NCBI RefSeq assembly: GCF_000725425.1
Contig: NZ_CP006019.1
Location: 496,001-560,000, forward strand
Length of the DNA: 64,000 nucleotides
From: Palaeococcus pacificus DY20341
Lineage (GTDB): Archaea; Methanobacteriota_B; Thermococci; Thermococcales; Thermococcaceae
Reading direction: 5' to 3'
Part shown: positions 1 through 9,286 of the stretch, one piece after another
Position numbering within the stretch: position 1 is the first letter of the stretch
Layout of the letters: each line of letters begins with the position of its first letter
Notes under the pieces: model-generated
The model's input: only the letters and a program-made list of their open reading frames with translations
Told to the model about the DNA's origin: nothing
Databases searched by the model: none
Made by a program: the position numbers and the translations under genes

Positions 1-532
1 CTATGTTTATGCCGTAATGATTAGAAGGGCAGCGGATCCAAATGATATTAAGCGCGGTCCAGTTAACGCAATAAAGCCGAGTGTTAAAGTGCCTTCTCAC
101 CACGGTCCAGATGTGCAGACGGTGATTCCAATAAACATTGAGACAACAGCTTTTGTTGTTCCCACAACTCTAATGCACGTTCACAGCGTGATGGTGGAGC
201 TCAAGAAGCCTATAGAAGCCAGAGATGTTGTGGATATCTTTGAAGGTACCACTCGTGTGCTTCTCTTCGAAGAGGGTAGGGGCTTCTCAAGCACCGCCCA
301 GCTGATTGAGTTCGCCCGCGACATGCACAGGGAGTGGAACAACCTCTATGAGATAGCGGTTTGGAAGGAGAGCATTAATGTTAAAGGAAACCGCCTGTTC
401 TACATCCAAGCTGTCCACCAAGAGAGCGATGTTGTCCCGGAAAACATCGACGCAATTAGGGCCATGTTCGAGTTAGCGGACAAATGGGAGAGCATAAAGA
501 AGACGAACAAGAGCTTGGGCATTTTGAAGTGA
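1..532 (+). CDS. gap: Glyceraldehyde-3-phosphate dehydrogenase (archaeal phosphorylating type), C-terminal part
   Basis: Only the C-terminal part (about 176 residues) is present. The reading frame is open to base 2, so the gene starts left of the window and the first internal Met is not a real start. The family is the tetrameric archaeal NAD(P)-dependent GAPDH of about 334 residues, which interconverts glyceraldehyde-3-phosphate and 1,3-bisphosphoglycerate in the cytosol. Recognisable segments are [37 protein letters not shown] and the C-terminal [14 protein letters not shown] block. The catalytic Cys should lie just upstream of the window edge. The gene ends in TGA and is followed by a 66-bp T-rich gap. 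Confidence 0.95.
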   Translation, partial: YVYAVMIRRAADPNDIKRGPVNAIKPSVKVPSHHGPDVQTVIPINIETTAFVVPTTLMHVHSVMVELKKPIEARDVVDIFEGTTRVLLFEEGRGFSSTAQLIEFARDMHREWNNLYEIAVWKESINVKGNRLFYIQAVHQESDVVPENIDAIRAMFELADKWESIKKTNKSLGILK

Positions 533-598
533 AAAGCATTTCTCTTTTCTCCACCCTAAATTTTAAATGTCTTTAAATCGATTCTTTTTTGTGATAGC

Positions 599-955
599 GT
601 GGAGAAGGAGGAGTATCTAATCATCCTTGGAGTTCTTCTCATAGTGGGCTTTTTTCTCTTCCCAAGCGAAAACCTTAGTGGAATGTTCTGCGACGGTGAT
701 AGGGGAACGCTGGGTGATTATTACATCAGCGTTCAAAATGGGTTTTTAATGGTTTCTAGCAATAGTCAAGAGCTTTTTGTAGCGAGGGGAAGGAACGTTA
801 TCTTAAAGAAGATTGAATTGGACTACTCTTTCTCAAATGGCTGCTACACTTTAAATGTCAGAAGAAAACCAGAAGAAGCGTTATATCTCTTCATTCTTGG
901 AGTCGTGCTCATAGGGATGGCTTTTTACTATCTTGCTTTCCTGAAATACCGCTAA
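599..955 (+). CDS. Small two-TM membrane protein, unknown function
   Basis: A 118-residue protein with a GTG start preceded by a weak GTGAT-like ribosome site. Hydrophobic segments at about residues 6-22 (LIILGVLLIVGFFLF) and 93-114 (LYLFILGVVLIGMAFYYL) flank a soluble loop of about 70 residues containing two Cys (in MFCDGD and NGCYTL), which could form a disulfide if the loop is extracellular. I do not recognise a family. It ends 4 bp inside the convergent DUF167 gene. Its size and topology suggest a lineage-specific protein. The start is uncertain because no strong Shine-Dalgarno site is visible. Confidence 0.6.
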   Translation: MEKEEYLIILGVLLIVGFFLFPSENLSGMFCDGDRGTLGDYYISVQNGFLMVSSNSQELFVARGRNVILKKIELDYSFSNGCYTLNVRRKPEEALYLFILGVVLIGMAFYYLAFLKYR

Positions 956-1230
956 ATCTTGAGTTTTTCTTTGACTTCCTCTTTACTAGCCCCCTTAATG
1001 AGCAGGTCCTTCTCCCTTGAGGTTTCCCCCCGGATTATAACCACCTCTCGCCCAAAAAGCTTTGAGAAGAACTTTACCACTTCCTTGTTTGCTTTGCCTT
1101 CAACCGGCGGGGCTTTGATTTTGACCTTTAAACGCTTCCGCCACTCATCTATCCCATCAATCTCGTTCTTCTTTGCCTTTGGTGAAACGTAGAGCATCAA
1201 AATTACTCCATCTTTGGTTTCCTTAATCAT
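952..1230 (-). CDS. DUF167 / YggU-family protein
   Basis: About 92 residues. The typical DUF167 layout is visible: LYVSPKAKKNEIDG near the N-terminus, LKVKIKAPPVEGKANKEVVKFF in the middle and a VVIIRGETSREKDLLIKG C-terminal strand-turn-helix. The function of the family is unknown. I chose the ATG at 1230 because GGAGG lies about 8 nt upstream of it. A longer frame exists but would run deep into the upstream gene. The start overlaps the end of the DUF402 gene by 8 bp, so the two are probably translationally coupled. Confidence 0.85.
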   Translation of the reverse strand: MIKETKDGVILMLYVSPKAKKNEIDGIDEWRKRLKVKIKAPPVEGKANKEVVKFFSKLFGREVVIIRGETSREKDLLIKGASKEEVKEKLKI

Positions 1231-1753
1231 GTGTATCTTCCTCCGCTTCATAATGCTCAGAAAGTGAGTACTCCCACACAATCTTAGGCGGGAATTCTCC
1301 TTTCTCAATTTTTTCCATTATTTCCCTTGCTATGTTATAAGCGAAGTCAACAGTCTCCTTATCAACTATGCCGTAGTTAAGTGCCATCTCGAGCTCTTCC
1401 TCGTCTAATAGGAAGTGCTCTCCATTGGGGAATATGAAGATGTCTAAAAACAGGTCGAGCATCTCCAGCGTATTTTCATATCGCTTTGTATATGCTAACA
1501 CATCAACATATAGGCCTTTAAAATTCCCTTCTCTATCGTAGACCTTCAAAACATCGTAGTTCTTTCCAACGAAGGCAAAGTAGAGCATTTTGTAGTTGTT
1601 GTCGATAACCTTAACTCCATTTACCTTAAGTGGAGTGAGCATGCCTTTAAACTCAGACTTGGCTATTATCACATCCCCCAAATCCACTATAAGCTCGTCG
1701 TCCCTCTCCAATACACGGTTGGGAACTCTTTTATATATGAGGTGAACTTTCAT
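1223..1753 (-). CDS. DUF402-family protein
   Basis: 176 residues. The fold suggested by MKVHLIYKRVPNR, a DLGDVIIAKSEF segment, then YKMLYFAFVGKNYDVLKVYDREG and GLYVDVLAY matches the DUF402 family, whose beta-barrel domain occurs in nucleotide phosphatases and in the archaeal FAU-1 RNA-binding proteins. The acidic motif around FLDIFIFPNGEHFLLDEEELE is typical and probably binds divalent metal. The ATG at 1753 is preceded by GGGGGT and clears the upstream glyS stop. Its neighbours are glyS upstream and the DUF167 gene downstream, all on the same strand. The biochemical role is unknown, but a nucleotide- or RNA-linked role is plausible. Confidence 0.75.
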   Translation of the reverse strand: MKVHLIYKRVPNRVLERDDELIVDLGDVIIAKSEFKGMLTPLKVNGVKVIDNNYKMLYFAFVGKNYDVLKVYDREGNFKGLYVDVLAYTKRYENTLEMLDLFLDIFIFPNGEHFLLDEEELEMALNYGIVDKETVDFAYNIAREIMEKIEKGEFPPKIVWEYSLSEHYEAEEDTHD

Positions 1754-1781
1754 CTGCGACCCCCTAGAAAATAAAAAGAAA

Positions 1782-3491
1782 TCAGCCGAAGATGAGCTCT
1801 CTAAGTTTCTCTGGAAGCTCATCAATCTTAACCCTTATCTGCTCCCTCGTGTCTCTATCCCTAACTGTGACCGTTTTATCCTCTGGAGTTTGGTTGTCTA
1901 TGGTTACGCAGTAGGGCGTTCCAATCTCGTCGTACCTTGCATATCTCCTTCCAACGGTGTCTTTCTCGTCGTAAACCACTATAAAGCCTGCCTTTTGCAG
2001 GGTTCTAAAGACATCATAAGCTATGCTCTTGAGCGGTTCTTTGGCCACCAATGGCAAAACAGCAACCTCTATGGGGGCCATGTCCTTCTTGAGCTTGAGG
2101 TAAGCTCTTCCATCTTCATCAATCGTTAGGGAGTTTTCAAGCAACAAATAGAAGGGCCTATCTATACCGAAGCTCGGCTCTAGGACGTGCGGAACTATCT
2201 TTTCTCCTGTAACTTTCTCCTCTACTTCTTTGACTATGAAATCATTCTTCTCAAGCTCGTAGCCGTCTATAATAACCTTACCGGTCTCTTCAAGGCTCGT
2301 AACTATCTTTCTAAGCTCTTCTTCACTCATCTCCTTCAGCTTTTGGGCGATTTTCTTGGCATCTCCTTTGAGCTTCGGCCCAACGCGTCCCATATTGAGC
2401 GAGACTTTGAGCTTCTTAACGATCTTAGGCTCTTTGTAATGTATCATTACAGTCAAGTCTTCGCCGCTTTTCTTTATATGCTTGCTCAGGTCATAATCCC
2501 CTCTATAGGCAATACCCACACACTCAATCCAGCCGAAGCGCTCGCTGTAAATCTCGACATCCCATGTGTCGCTTGAATAGTGAGCTCTCTCCTCTGGCAG
2601 TTGCTGTCTAAAGCGTATTGCTTTCTCTGGAATGCCTATGTCAAGCAGGACGCGTTTAACCATAGCCATGTAGTAGGCGAAGAATGTGTTCATTATGTGG
2701 CCTTTTTTAACAGCTTCTTCAAGAGTTATCTCAATCATTCCCAAGTCTTTGAGCTGGTGCTCTATTGGGTATAATCTCAAAACCTCATCCTTAACTTCAT
2801 CGAAGTGTGGATGCTCAGTTTCCTTTGGATTAAAGAATATCTCCGCCTCTGCCTGTGTGAACTCTCTAAGCCTTATCATACCCTGTCTTGGCGAAATTTC
2901 GTTTCTATAGGCCTTCCCGATTTGGAAGACACCAAATGGAAGCTGGTTCCTCGCGAAGTGGTTTAATCTCTTAAAGTTTATGAAAAGTCCTTGAGCAGTC
3001 TCGGGCCTTAAATAGCCTTTTTTATCTTTATATGGACCAATATATGTCTCAAACATTAGGTTGAAGTACCAAACCTCACCGAGCTCTCCTTCACACTCGG
3101 GGCACCTTATACCGTGCTCTCTAATGAGCTCTGTTAAATGCTCTGCACTCATTCCTTCGGTATCCACACCCAAAGCTTCCTCCACTAAGTGATCGGCCCT
3201 AAATCTTGAGCCGCACTTCTTACATTCTACCAATGGGTCAACGAACTTCTCAACGTGACCGGATGCTATGAAAACTGCCTCTGGAGTGATTGTGGGGGTT
3301 TCGAGCTCAAAGAAACCCTCTCTTTGGAAGGCTTTCCTTATCTTGTGTTCAATCTTACGCTTTATCGTGGCTCCAAGAGGGCCGTAATCGTAAAAACCTG
3401 CTGCACCACCATAAATTTCATAACTCCCCCATGCAAAACCTCTCCGCCTCATTAAATCCTGCAAAACTTCATATTTGTCTATCTTCTTCAC
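1782..3491 (-). CDS. glyS: Glycyl-tRNA synthetase (alpha2, class II)
   Basis: Attaches glycine to tRNA-Gly. About 569 residues, the usual archaeal/eukaryal dimeric GlyRS length. Class II motifs are visible: the N-terminal LMRRRGFAWGSYEIYGG and FYDYGPLGA segments, a zinc-binding insert (VECKKCGSRF and IRCPECEG), motif 2 with FRNEISPR-like YRNEISPRQGMIRLREF, and motif 3 EPSFGIDR. An anticodon-binding domain occupies the C-terminus (APIEVAVLPL to the end). A GTG start at 3491 gives spacing of about 5 nt after AGGTGA and aligns with family N-termini. A second GTG at 3500 is possible. It lies divergent to tRNA-Glu. Confidence 0.96.
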   Translation of the reverse strand: MKKIDKYEVLQDLMRRRGFAWGSYEIYGGAAGFYDYGPLGATIKRKIEHKIRKAFQREGFFELETPTITPEAVFIASGHVEKFVDPLVECKKCGSRFRADHLVEEALGVDTEGMSAEHLTELIREHGIRCPECEGELGEVWYFNLMFETYIGPYKDKKGYLRPETAQGLFINFKRLNHFARNQLPFGVFQIGKAYRNEISPRQGMIRLREFTQAEAEIFFNPKETEHPHFDEVKDEVLRLYPIEHQLKDLGMIEITLEEAVKKGHIMNTFFAYYMAMVKRVLLDIGIPEKAIRFRQQLPEERAHYSSDTWDVEIYSERFGWIECVGIAYRGDYDLSKHIKKSGEDLTVMIHYKEPKIVKKLKVSLNMGRVGPKLKGDAKKIAQKLKEMSEEELRKIVTSLEETGKVIIDGYELEKNDFIVKEVEEKVTGEKIVPHVLEPSFGIDRPFYLLLENSLTIDEDGRAYLKLKKDMAPIEVAVLPLVAKEPLKSIAYDVFRTLQKAGFIVVYDEKDTVGRRYARYDEIGTPYCVTIDNQTPEDKTVTVRDRDTREQIRVKIDELPEKLRELIFG

Positions 3492-3551
3492 TTCTCTCAC
3501 CTTTTAGGGCATAAAACCAAAACCTAAAAAACTTTTGCGGTCTAGTGACCG

Positions 3552-3566
3552 AAAAGTTTTTAAATC
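3552..3566 (+). promoter_or_regulatory. BRE/TATA promoter of tRNA-Glu
   Basis: GAAAAGTTTTTAAAT is a typical thermococcal BRE-TATA element. Its centre is about 30 nt upstream of the first base of the tRNA gene at 3590, matching archaeal spacing between TATA and transcription start. It is assigned by position and sequence only. Confidence 0.75.
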
Positions 3567-3589
3567 ATTCTCAAGCTTAAGCATATTGA

Positions 3590-3667
3590 GCCCCGGTGGT
3601 GTAGCCCGGTCAAACATGCGGGCCTTTCGAGCCCGCGCCCCGGGTTCAAATCCCGGCCGGGGCACCA
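3590..3667 (+). tRNA. tRNA-Glu (anticodon UUC)
   Basis: The sequence folds into a cloverleaf. The acceptor stem is GCCCCGG with CCGGGGC, followed by discriminator A and an encoded CCA (3665-3667). The anticodon arm GCGGGC-CTTTCGA-GCCCGC places TTC after the invariant U33, giving anticodon UUC for Glu. The T arm contains GGTTCAAATCC. No intron is visible. The gene has its own TATA box and lies divergent from glyS. Confidence 0.95.
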
Positions 3668-3907
3668 AAATATTCTGGGATTAATATTACACGGCGTCTT
3701 TGTTTATACGTTTGGAGTTCTAATTAGTTCTCTGCTTTTAGTAAGTATGTGGAAACAAAATAGTGTATTATTGTACATATTACTACCACAATGCTTATTA
3801 GGAACAAGTTCTTAAATTATAACACAAACGTTTAAGTTAGTCAATTCGACAGTACATTTAAATGTGAAATCTAAGGCAAATATACTTCAATGTGGGGGAA
3901 CATAAAA

Positions 3908-4546
3908 ATGGAGAGGATGTTGGAATTTGAATTCCAACTTCCCCTGTCTTTATCTCGGGAGGTCATACATAGGATTAGTGGGTTGTGCTTAGGAATTAGA
4001 GAAACTTTTTCTGATTCCAAAGCAGAAGTTTCAGTACTTCGCGGAAAATCATATTATGAGAATCTTCCTTTTATACTAGTAAAGCTTGCGAGAATGATAA
4101 AACTGCCCACAGAAGTAGTTTTAATTGAGGGGTTTGGGAATAAAATTGAAATAAGCAATGCTTTTCTGAAAGTTGCTCGAATTTGCGGAAAAGAAGTCCC
4201 GATAGTTTTAATGGAATTATATAAGAACAATTTCCCTCTTCCATCAAAAGTCTCAATTTATACTGATAAAAAAGTAATCTCATCTAGGGAGGACATTAAA
4301 CTTCTCATTAATGAAGCACTTCCAATGATAGGAGAGTTTGATAGTGTTCTCGTGGAAGAAGTATCGTTTAATGACAATTTAGAGATTACAGCAAATGTCA
4401 GCGTGAAGAGACTCTCAAAATACCTTCCTTTAGACAGTAGAACTGTTAAGATAGTGGCTTCTATTCAGGAGGGAGAACTCTTTGAGATAAAGATCCAAAA
4501 TATAAAAACACTAAAGTCTGGGAAAACGTTTATATCCCTCCATTGA
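3908..4546 (+). CDS. Conserved hypothetical protein
   Basis: 212 residues, not recognised. It appears soluble, without signal peptide or membrane segment, and is mixed alpha/beta with two similar-sized halves: an N-terminal region with LREFEF-like strands and a C-terminal region rich in beta strands (LEITANVSVKRL, TVKIVASIQEGE). The ATG at 3908 is preferred over the in-frame ATG at 3890 because GGGGGAA lies 7 nt upstream of it. Upstream are about 240 bp of AT-rich DNA after tRNA-Glu, and trm5 begins 12 bp downstream. A TATA-like TTTATATCC inside its 3' end may serve trm5, so the two need not be one operon. Confidence 0.6.
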   Translation: MERMLEFEFQLPLSLSREVIHRISGLCLGIRETFSDSKAEVSVLRGKSYYENLPFILVKLARMIKLPTEVVLIEGFGNKIEISNAFLKVARICGKEVPIVLMELYKNNFPLPSKVSIYTDKKVISSREDIKLLINEALPMIGEFDSVLVEEVSFNDNLEITANVSVKRLSKYLPLDSRTVKIVASIQEGELFEIKIQNIKTLKSGKTFISLH

Positions 4547-4558
4547 GCACTACCTCCG

Positions 4559-5557
4559 ATGCCCATGTTGGGAATTAAGGTTCCACTTAGAGAGGGAGAA
4601 AAAGTTAGAAGGAAGCTTTTGGAGTTAGGAGTATTGGCTACGGACTATAAAATTAAAAAAGATGGGAAATTCTTAATTTTTCCGGTTAAATCGCCTGTTA
4701 AAGGCTTTGAAGTTGTAGAAAGTGAGTTTGAGCCAGTTAAAAAGAGGCCCTCAAGCTATCGAGAAGTTGTTGAGGTTCCTAATGAGCTTAGAACTCTATT
4801 ACCGAGCTCTTTTGATATAATAGGAGATATAGCGATTATTGAGCTTCCTGTTGAGCTCGTTTCTTATGGTGGAAATATAGGAGAAGCTATTCTTGAAGTC
4901 CACAAAGGGATAAAAGCGGTTTTTATGAAGGGAAGCAAAGTTTCCGGAACTTTTAGGGTTAGAGAGCTGCTCCATTTAGCGGGAGAGGAGAGAACTGAGA
5001 CTATCCATAGAGAAAACCACATAAAGCTCAAGCTGGATGTTGCGAGAGTTTACTACACTCCACGCTTGGCCACTGAGAGAATGCGGGTTTTTGAGAAAGC
5101 AAAGGAAGGCGAGATAATTTTTGACATGTTTGCGGGTGTTGGCCCTTATGCAGTTCTATTAGCAAAGAAAGCTGGGCTCGTCTTTGCCTGCGACATAAAT
5201 CCGTGGGCCGTTAAATACCTCGAAGAGAACAAAAAGCTCAACAAGGTTGAGAATGTTATACCAATCTTGGGAGATGTGAGAAAAGTTGCTGGTCAGATTA
5301 AGGCCGATAGGGTGATAATGAATCTTCCAAAATTTGCCCATGAATTCTTGAGGGAGGCTATTTTAAGCACTAAAAGTGGGGGAGTAATTCACTACTACGG
5401 TTTTTCTCATGAAGAGAACCTCTTTGAAGTGCACGAGGAGAATATTAAACGGGTTGCTGAAAAGCTTGGGAGGAGTGTTGAGGTAATTGACGAGAGAGTG
5501 GTTAGACCGTATGCCCCTTATCAGTACAACGTAGCTATCGATTTTAGAGTATTTTAG
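4559..5557 (+). CDS. trm5: tRNA (guanine-37-N1)-methyltransferase Trm5
   Basis: Transfers a methyl group from SAM to N1 of G37 in tRNAs, which prevents frameshifting and is the first step towards wyosine. 332 residues. The N-terminal about 60 residues resemble the D1 domain of Trm5b, followed by an RNA-binding D2 domain ([33 protein letters not shown]). The Rossmann domain carries [17 protein letters not shown] (motif I), [12 protein letters not shown] (motif II), and NLPK in place of NPPY, which points to Trm5b rather than Trm5a. The gene overlaps the convergent DUF192 gene by 4 bp. The second related enzyme in the window, at 13.5 kb, is Taw2. Confidence 0.88.
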   Translation: MPMLGIKVPLREGEKVRRKLLELGVLATDYKIKKDGKFLIFPVKSPVKGFEVVESEFEPVKKRPSSYREVVEVPNELRTLLPSSFDIIGDIAIIELPVELVSYGGNIGEAILEVHKGIKAVFMKGSKVSGTFRVRELLHLAGEERTETIHRENHIKLKLDVARVYYTPRLATERMRVFEKAKEGEIIFDMFAGVGPYAVLLAKKAGLVFACDINPWAVKYLEENKKLNKVENVIPILGDVRKVAGQIKADRVIMNLPKFAHEFLREAILSTKSGGVIHYYGFSHEENLFEVHEENIKRVAEKLGRSVEVIDERVVRPYAPYQYNVAIDFRVF

Positions 5558-6021
5558 CGTTCTTTTACTTTAGGCTTTGGCTCAGCTAAGCTTATTGAGC
5601 TGTTCATGTTTTTAACTCCAAGTTTGTTTATGGCTTCTATAGGTGCTGGAACGGCTTTTTTCTTTTCATCCTCAATAGTCCAGTCTATTTTATCACCTAT
5701 TTCGATACTTAAGTATCCAGCTACGCCGTTTGGGGTTTCTATCACATATTTAGCGGCTTTTTTTGGCACGTAAATCCGCCATGGTTTAGCTCTTTTCACG
5801 TCCACAACTCTCTTATCCCCGTCCAAAAATATAACATCTATGCTTTGGAGCATAAAGAACATGTGGATAGATGAGTTAAGCCTAGTTTCGGCTGGAAGTA
5901 TGAAAACCAGAGCGTAGTTTATCTTGGGCTTTAGCATTAGTCCTCTAAAGCGCTTGAAGAAGCTGTCCGCTAATTTAACCCTACCGTGCCATACTTTGTT
6001 TTTGGTTTTGTTGATGAGCAT
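5554..6021 (-). CDS. DUF192-family protein
   Basis: 155 residues. The DUF192 core is clear: [66 protein letters not shown] and a final [11 protein letters not shown] strand. The family is a small beta-rich fold of unknown function, often exported in bacteria, but no signal peptide is seen here. A charged C-terminal tail of about 40 residues extends beyond the core. The gene is divergent from the fluoride-riboswitch operon and convergent with trm5, overlapping it by 4 bp. The start ATG is not preceded by a strong ribosome site and may be nearly leaderless. Confidence 0.8.
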   Translation of the reverse strand: MLINKTKNKVWHGRVKLADSFFKRFRGLMLKPKINYALVFILPAETRLNSSIHMFFMLQSIDVIFLDGDKRVVDVKRAKPWRIYVPKKAAKYVIETPNGVAGYLSIEIGDKIDWTIEDEKKKAVPAPIEAINKLGVKNMNSSISLAEPKPKVKER

Positions 6022-6056
6022 AGAAATTCATCTCTACCATTATTGATAAAAGTTAT

Positions 6057-6071
6057 GCATAAATATTTTAA
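6057..6071 (+). promoter_or_regulatory. TATA promoter of the fluoride-response operon
   Basis: GCATAAATATTTTAA is an AT-rich BRE/TATA-like element centred about 28 nt upstream of the first paired base of the riboswitch at 6094. Transcription would therefore begin almost exactly at the aptamer. Assigned by sequence and position. Confidence 0.65.
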
Positions 6072-6093
6072 ATGGAGCTATGCTACCTAAGCT

Positions 6094-6153
6094 GGGCGAT
6101 GGCGTCCGCCTGGGCTTCGAGCCCAAACCGCCCGCAATGGGCTAATGACGCCT
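6094..6153 (+). ncRNA. Fluoride riboswitch (crcB motif)
   Basis: The aptamer matches the crcB-motif consensus. P1 is GGGCG (6094-6098) with CGCCT (6107-6111). P2 is GGCGTC (6101-6106) with GACGCC (6147-6152). P3 is GCCC (6130-6133) with GGGC (6139-6142). The conserved GAUG-type junction follows P1, AAACC precedes P3 and UAAUGA follows it. An extra hairpin GGGC-TTCGA-GCCC sits between P1 and AAACC, absent from the minimal bacterial aptamer I remember. The next genes include CrcB/Fluc, the classical target. Mechanism is not shown by homology, but CCGCCT at 6106-6111 could pair with AGGCGG at 6196-6201, the ribosome site of the first gene. Confidence 0.92.
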
Positions 6154-6205
6154 GTTCTCACCGCGTTGGTTTAAGATTAGGAAAAAAAGTTTGGGAGGCG
6201 GTAGA

Positions 6206-7075
6206 ATGGGCTCGGAGCTTCATGAGTTGAAAAGATACATTAACGTGGATGCCCTTTTGAGATACGTTGAAGAGAGAAGGCATGAGGATGGGGGCTACTG
6301 CTTTGTGAGTCTCTTGGCAGAGACAAATATAAACGATACTTACCATGCAGTTAAAATCTATGATCTCCTTGGATTGGATGTTCCAAATAAAGATGAGACT
6401 GTTGAATTTTTGTATAACTCTATAAAGCCGCAGCAGGCCACAGTAGCTTTGGCTATGGCAGTTGAGGGATTGGCGATTCTAGGAGCAAAAGATCTCGCAA
6501 AGGAAAAGCTCGGTTTACTCTTTGAGAAGTACAATCCTATAGAGGGCAAATTTGCTGTAGGTTTGGGTGGAAGTGAGGAGTTTGGAGCTTCAACGCCTTT
6601 AGAGGCGACTTATTGGGTTTTGAAAGCTTTAAGTGCGCTTGATTATGAGCTTGATGATGAGGTAAAAAACTCTATTAAAGAGTTCATTAATGGCTTTAAA
6701 AAGAGGGAAGGATATGGAGTTAAGCAGCCCACCACAACGATGACGTATCATGCGTTGTCTTCCTTAAGTCGCTTGGGTTTTGAAGTCCAGAAAACGAACT
6801 TATTTAAAGAGTGTGAGGTTTACGGTGGCTTTACAGAGGTTCCGCTCTCACTACCACCTTATTTGGAACCCACCTTTTATGCAATCTTCGGACTGGAACT
6901 GATAGGGGATGCACCCACATACATAAGAGCTCACATCAACTTTATAAGAGCTCTCCAAAACTCCAACGGGGGATTTAGGCGATCCTTGGAAATGGGCATT
7001 TCGAACTTTCAAAATAGCTATAGGGCTCTGAAATCTCTAGTTAAGCTCTTGAAATCTGATTGGGAGGTTAAATGA
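6206..7075 (+). CDS. Prenyltransferase/squalene-cyclase-like alpha/alpha-toroid protein in the fluoride operon
   Basis: 289 residues, all helical, built from repeats of the terpenoid-toroid type: GGYCFVSLLAETNINDTYHAVKIYDLLG, TPLEATYWVLKALSALDYE, TTTMTYHALSSLSRLG and a terminal NGGFRRSLEMGISNFQNSYRALKSL. Similar repeats form prenyltransferase beta subunits and triterpene cyclases, but I do not see a clear catalytic DxDD or a complete zinc site, so the activity is unknown. The ATG at 6206 lies 7 nt after GGGAGG. It is the first gene after the fluoride riboswitch and 44 bp before crcB, so it is probably induced by fluoride. Its role there is unexplained. Confidence 0.75.
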   Translation: MGSELHELKRYINVDALLRYVEERRHEDGGYCFVSLLAETNINDTYHAVKIYDLLGLDVPNKDETVEFLYNSIKPQQATVALAMAVEGLAILGAKDLAKEKLGLLFEKYNPIEGKFAVGLGGSEEFGASTPLEATYWVLKALSALDYELDDEVKNSIKEFINGFKKREGYGVKQPTTTMTYHALSSLSRLGFEVQKTNLFKECEVYGGFTEVPLSLPPYLEPTFYAIFGLELIGDAPTYIRAHINFIRALQNSNGGFRRSLEMGISNFQNSYRALKSLVKLLKSDWEVK

Positions 7076-7119
7076 ACTGTTTGAGTAATAAAAGAGATAA
7101 ATACTTAGGAGGAATGAGT

Positions 7120-7876
<757 letters not shown>

Positions 7877-8003
7877 TTAAAATAATTTGTTCCCCTAATG
7901 TAGTCTTCGATAAAAGCAACTCAATATTCTTGGGTATGTGCTTAAGTGCTGATTAAAGGAAGCTTTATTTAAGCTGATGCTCATTCTTTTATGGTGATTA
8001 AAA

Positions 8004-9218
8004 ATGCTCCATCACGTTGAATTAATTCATGCTACAAAGAGTAAAAAGCTCTTGGGAAAGAAAATTGTTTTGGCAATTCCGGGGAGCATAGCGGCAGTAG
8101 AGTGCGTAAAGCTTGCGCGCGAATTAATAAGGCATGGCGCTGAGGTCCACGCTGTTATGAGCGAGAGCGCCCAAAAGATAGTGCACCCATACGCAATGGA
8201 GTTTGCAACGGGGAATAAAGTTGTCACAGAAATCACGGGCTTCATCGAGCACGTTGAGCTATGTGGTGAGCATGATAAGAAAGCGGACCTCGTTTTAGTT
8301 TGTCCAGCAACTGCTAACACAATCTCAAAGATAGCCTGTGGCATTGATGATACACCTGTAACAACGGTTGTAACAACGGCTTTTGCCCACACGCCAATAA
8401 TGATAGCTCCAGCGATGCACGCAACAATGTACGAGCATCCCATAGTCAAAGAGAACATTGAAAAGCTTAAGAGAGTTGGAGTAGAGTTCATAGGGCCGCG
8501 CTTTGAGGAGGGAAAAGCTAAAGTTGCGAGCATTGATGAGATTATCTACTACGTCATTAAAAAGCTCCACAAGAAAGACCTAGAAGGCAAGCGGGTTTTA
8601 ATTACTGCTGGAGCCACAAGAGAATACCTCGATCCCATACGCTTCATCACAAACAAGAGCAGCGGAAAAATGGGGGTCGCTTTGGCGGAAGAGGCGGAGC
8701 TCAGAGGTGCTGAGGTTACTTTAATAAAAACCAAGGGAAGTGTGCCGAGCTTTGTTGAGAACCAAATCGAAGTCGAGACGGTTGAAGAGATGCTCCAAGC
8801 AATTGAAAGTGAGCTTAAGAGCAAGGAATATGATATTGTGATTTTGGCAGCTGCTGTGAGCGACTTCACTCCAAAAGAAAAAGCCCAGAAGAAGATAAAG
8901 AGCGGAAAGGAACTAATTCTTGAACTTGTGCCAACGCCAAAGATAATTCAAAGGGTTAAGGAGATTGCTCCAGACGTGTTCTTGGTAGGATTTAAAGCAG
9001 AATATGGTGTTGGTGAAGAGGAGCTAATAGCTCAAGCAAGGAGACAGATAGAGAAGGCTAAAAGCGACGTTGTAATTGCCAACAGGGGAGAAGTGGCCTT
9101 TGGAAGTGAAGTGAACGAAGTCTACTGGATTACGGGAGAAAGCTATGAAAAGCTTCCACTGATGAGCAAGCGCGAGCTGGCAGAGAAGATTTGGGACAAG
9201 ATAGTCGGGATTCTTTAG
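8004..9218 (+). CDS. coaBC: Phosphopantothenoylcysteine decarboxylase / phosphopantothenate-cysteine ligase (Dfp)
   Basis: Bifunctional enzyme of coenzyme A synthesis. It joins cysteine to 4'-phosphopantothenate and then decarboxylates the product to phosphopantetheine. 404 residues. The N-terminal CoaC flavoprotein domain (about 18-185) shows GSIAAVECVKLAREL, CPATANTISKIACGI and APAMHATMYEHP with the FMN and active-site residues. The C-terminal CoaB domain (about 195-404) shows VLITAGATREYLDPIRFITN and AAAVSDFTP. The ATG is preceded by GGTGATT. Upstream are 127 bp of AT-rich promoter DNA without another gene. Confidence 0.94.
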   Translation: MLHHVELIHATKSKKLLGKKIVLAIPGSIAAVECVKLARELIRHGAEVHAVMSESAQKIVHPYAMEFATGNKVVTEITGFIEHVELCGEHDKKADLVLVCPATANTISKIACGIDDTPVTTVVTTAFAHTPIMIAPAMHATMYEHPIVKENIEKLKRVGVEFIGPRFEEGKAKVASIDEIIYYVIKKLHKKDLEGKRVLITAGATREYLDPIRFITNKSSGKMGVALAEEAELRGAEVTLIKTKGSVPSFVENQIEVETVEEMLQAIESELKSKEYDIVILAAAVSDFTPKEKAQKKIKSGKELILELVPTPKIIQRVKEIAPDVFLVGFKAEYGVGEEELIAQARRQIEKAKSDVVIANRGEVAFGSEVNEVYWITGESYEKLPLMSKRELAEKIWDKIVGIL

Positions 9219-9286
9219 TTTTTTATGAATATTTCTTCACTAAAAAAGCTCATAAATATTAATGTCTTTTTTCTTTTGGTGATACG

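Noticed and set aside
6191-6205. TTG start for the toroid protein
   Set aside because: It would lie within the ribosome site itself. ATG at 6206 has the correct spacing.
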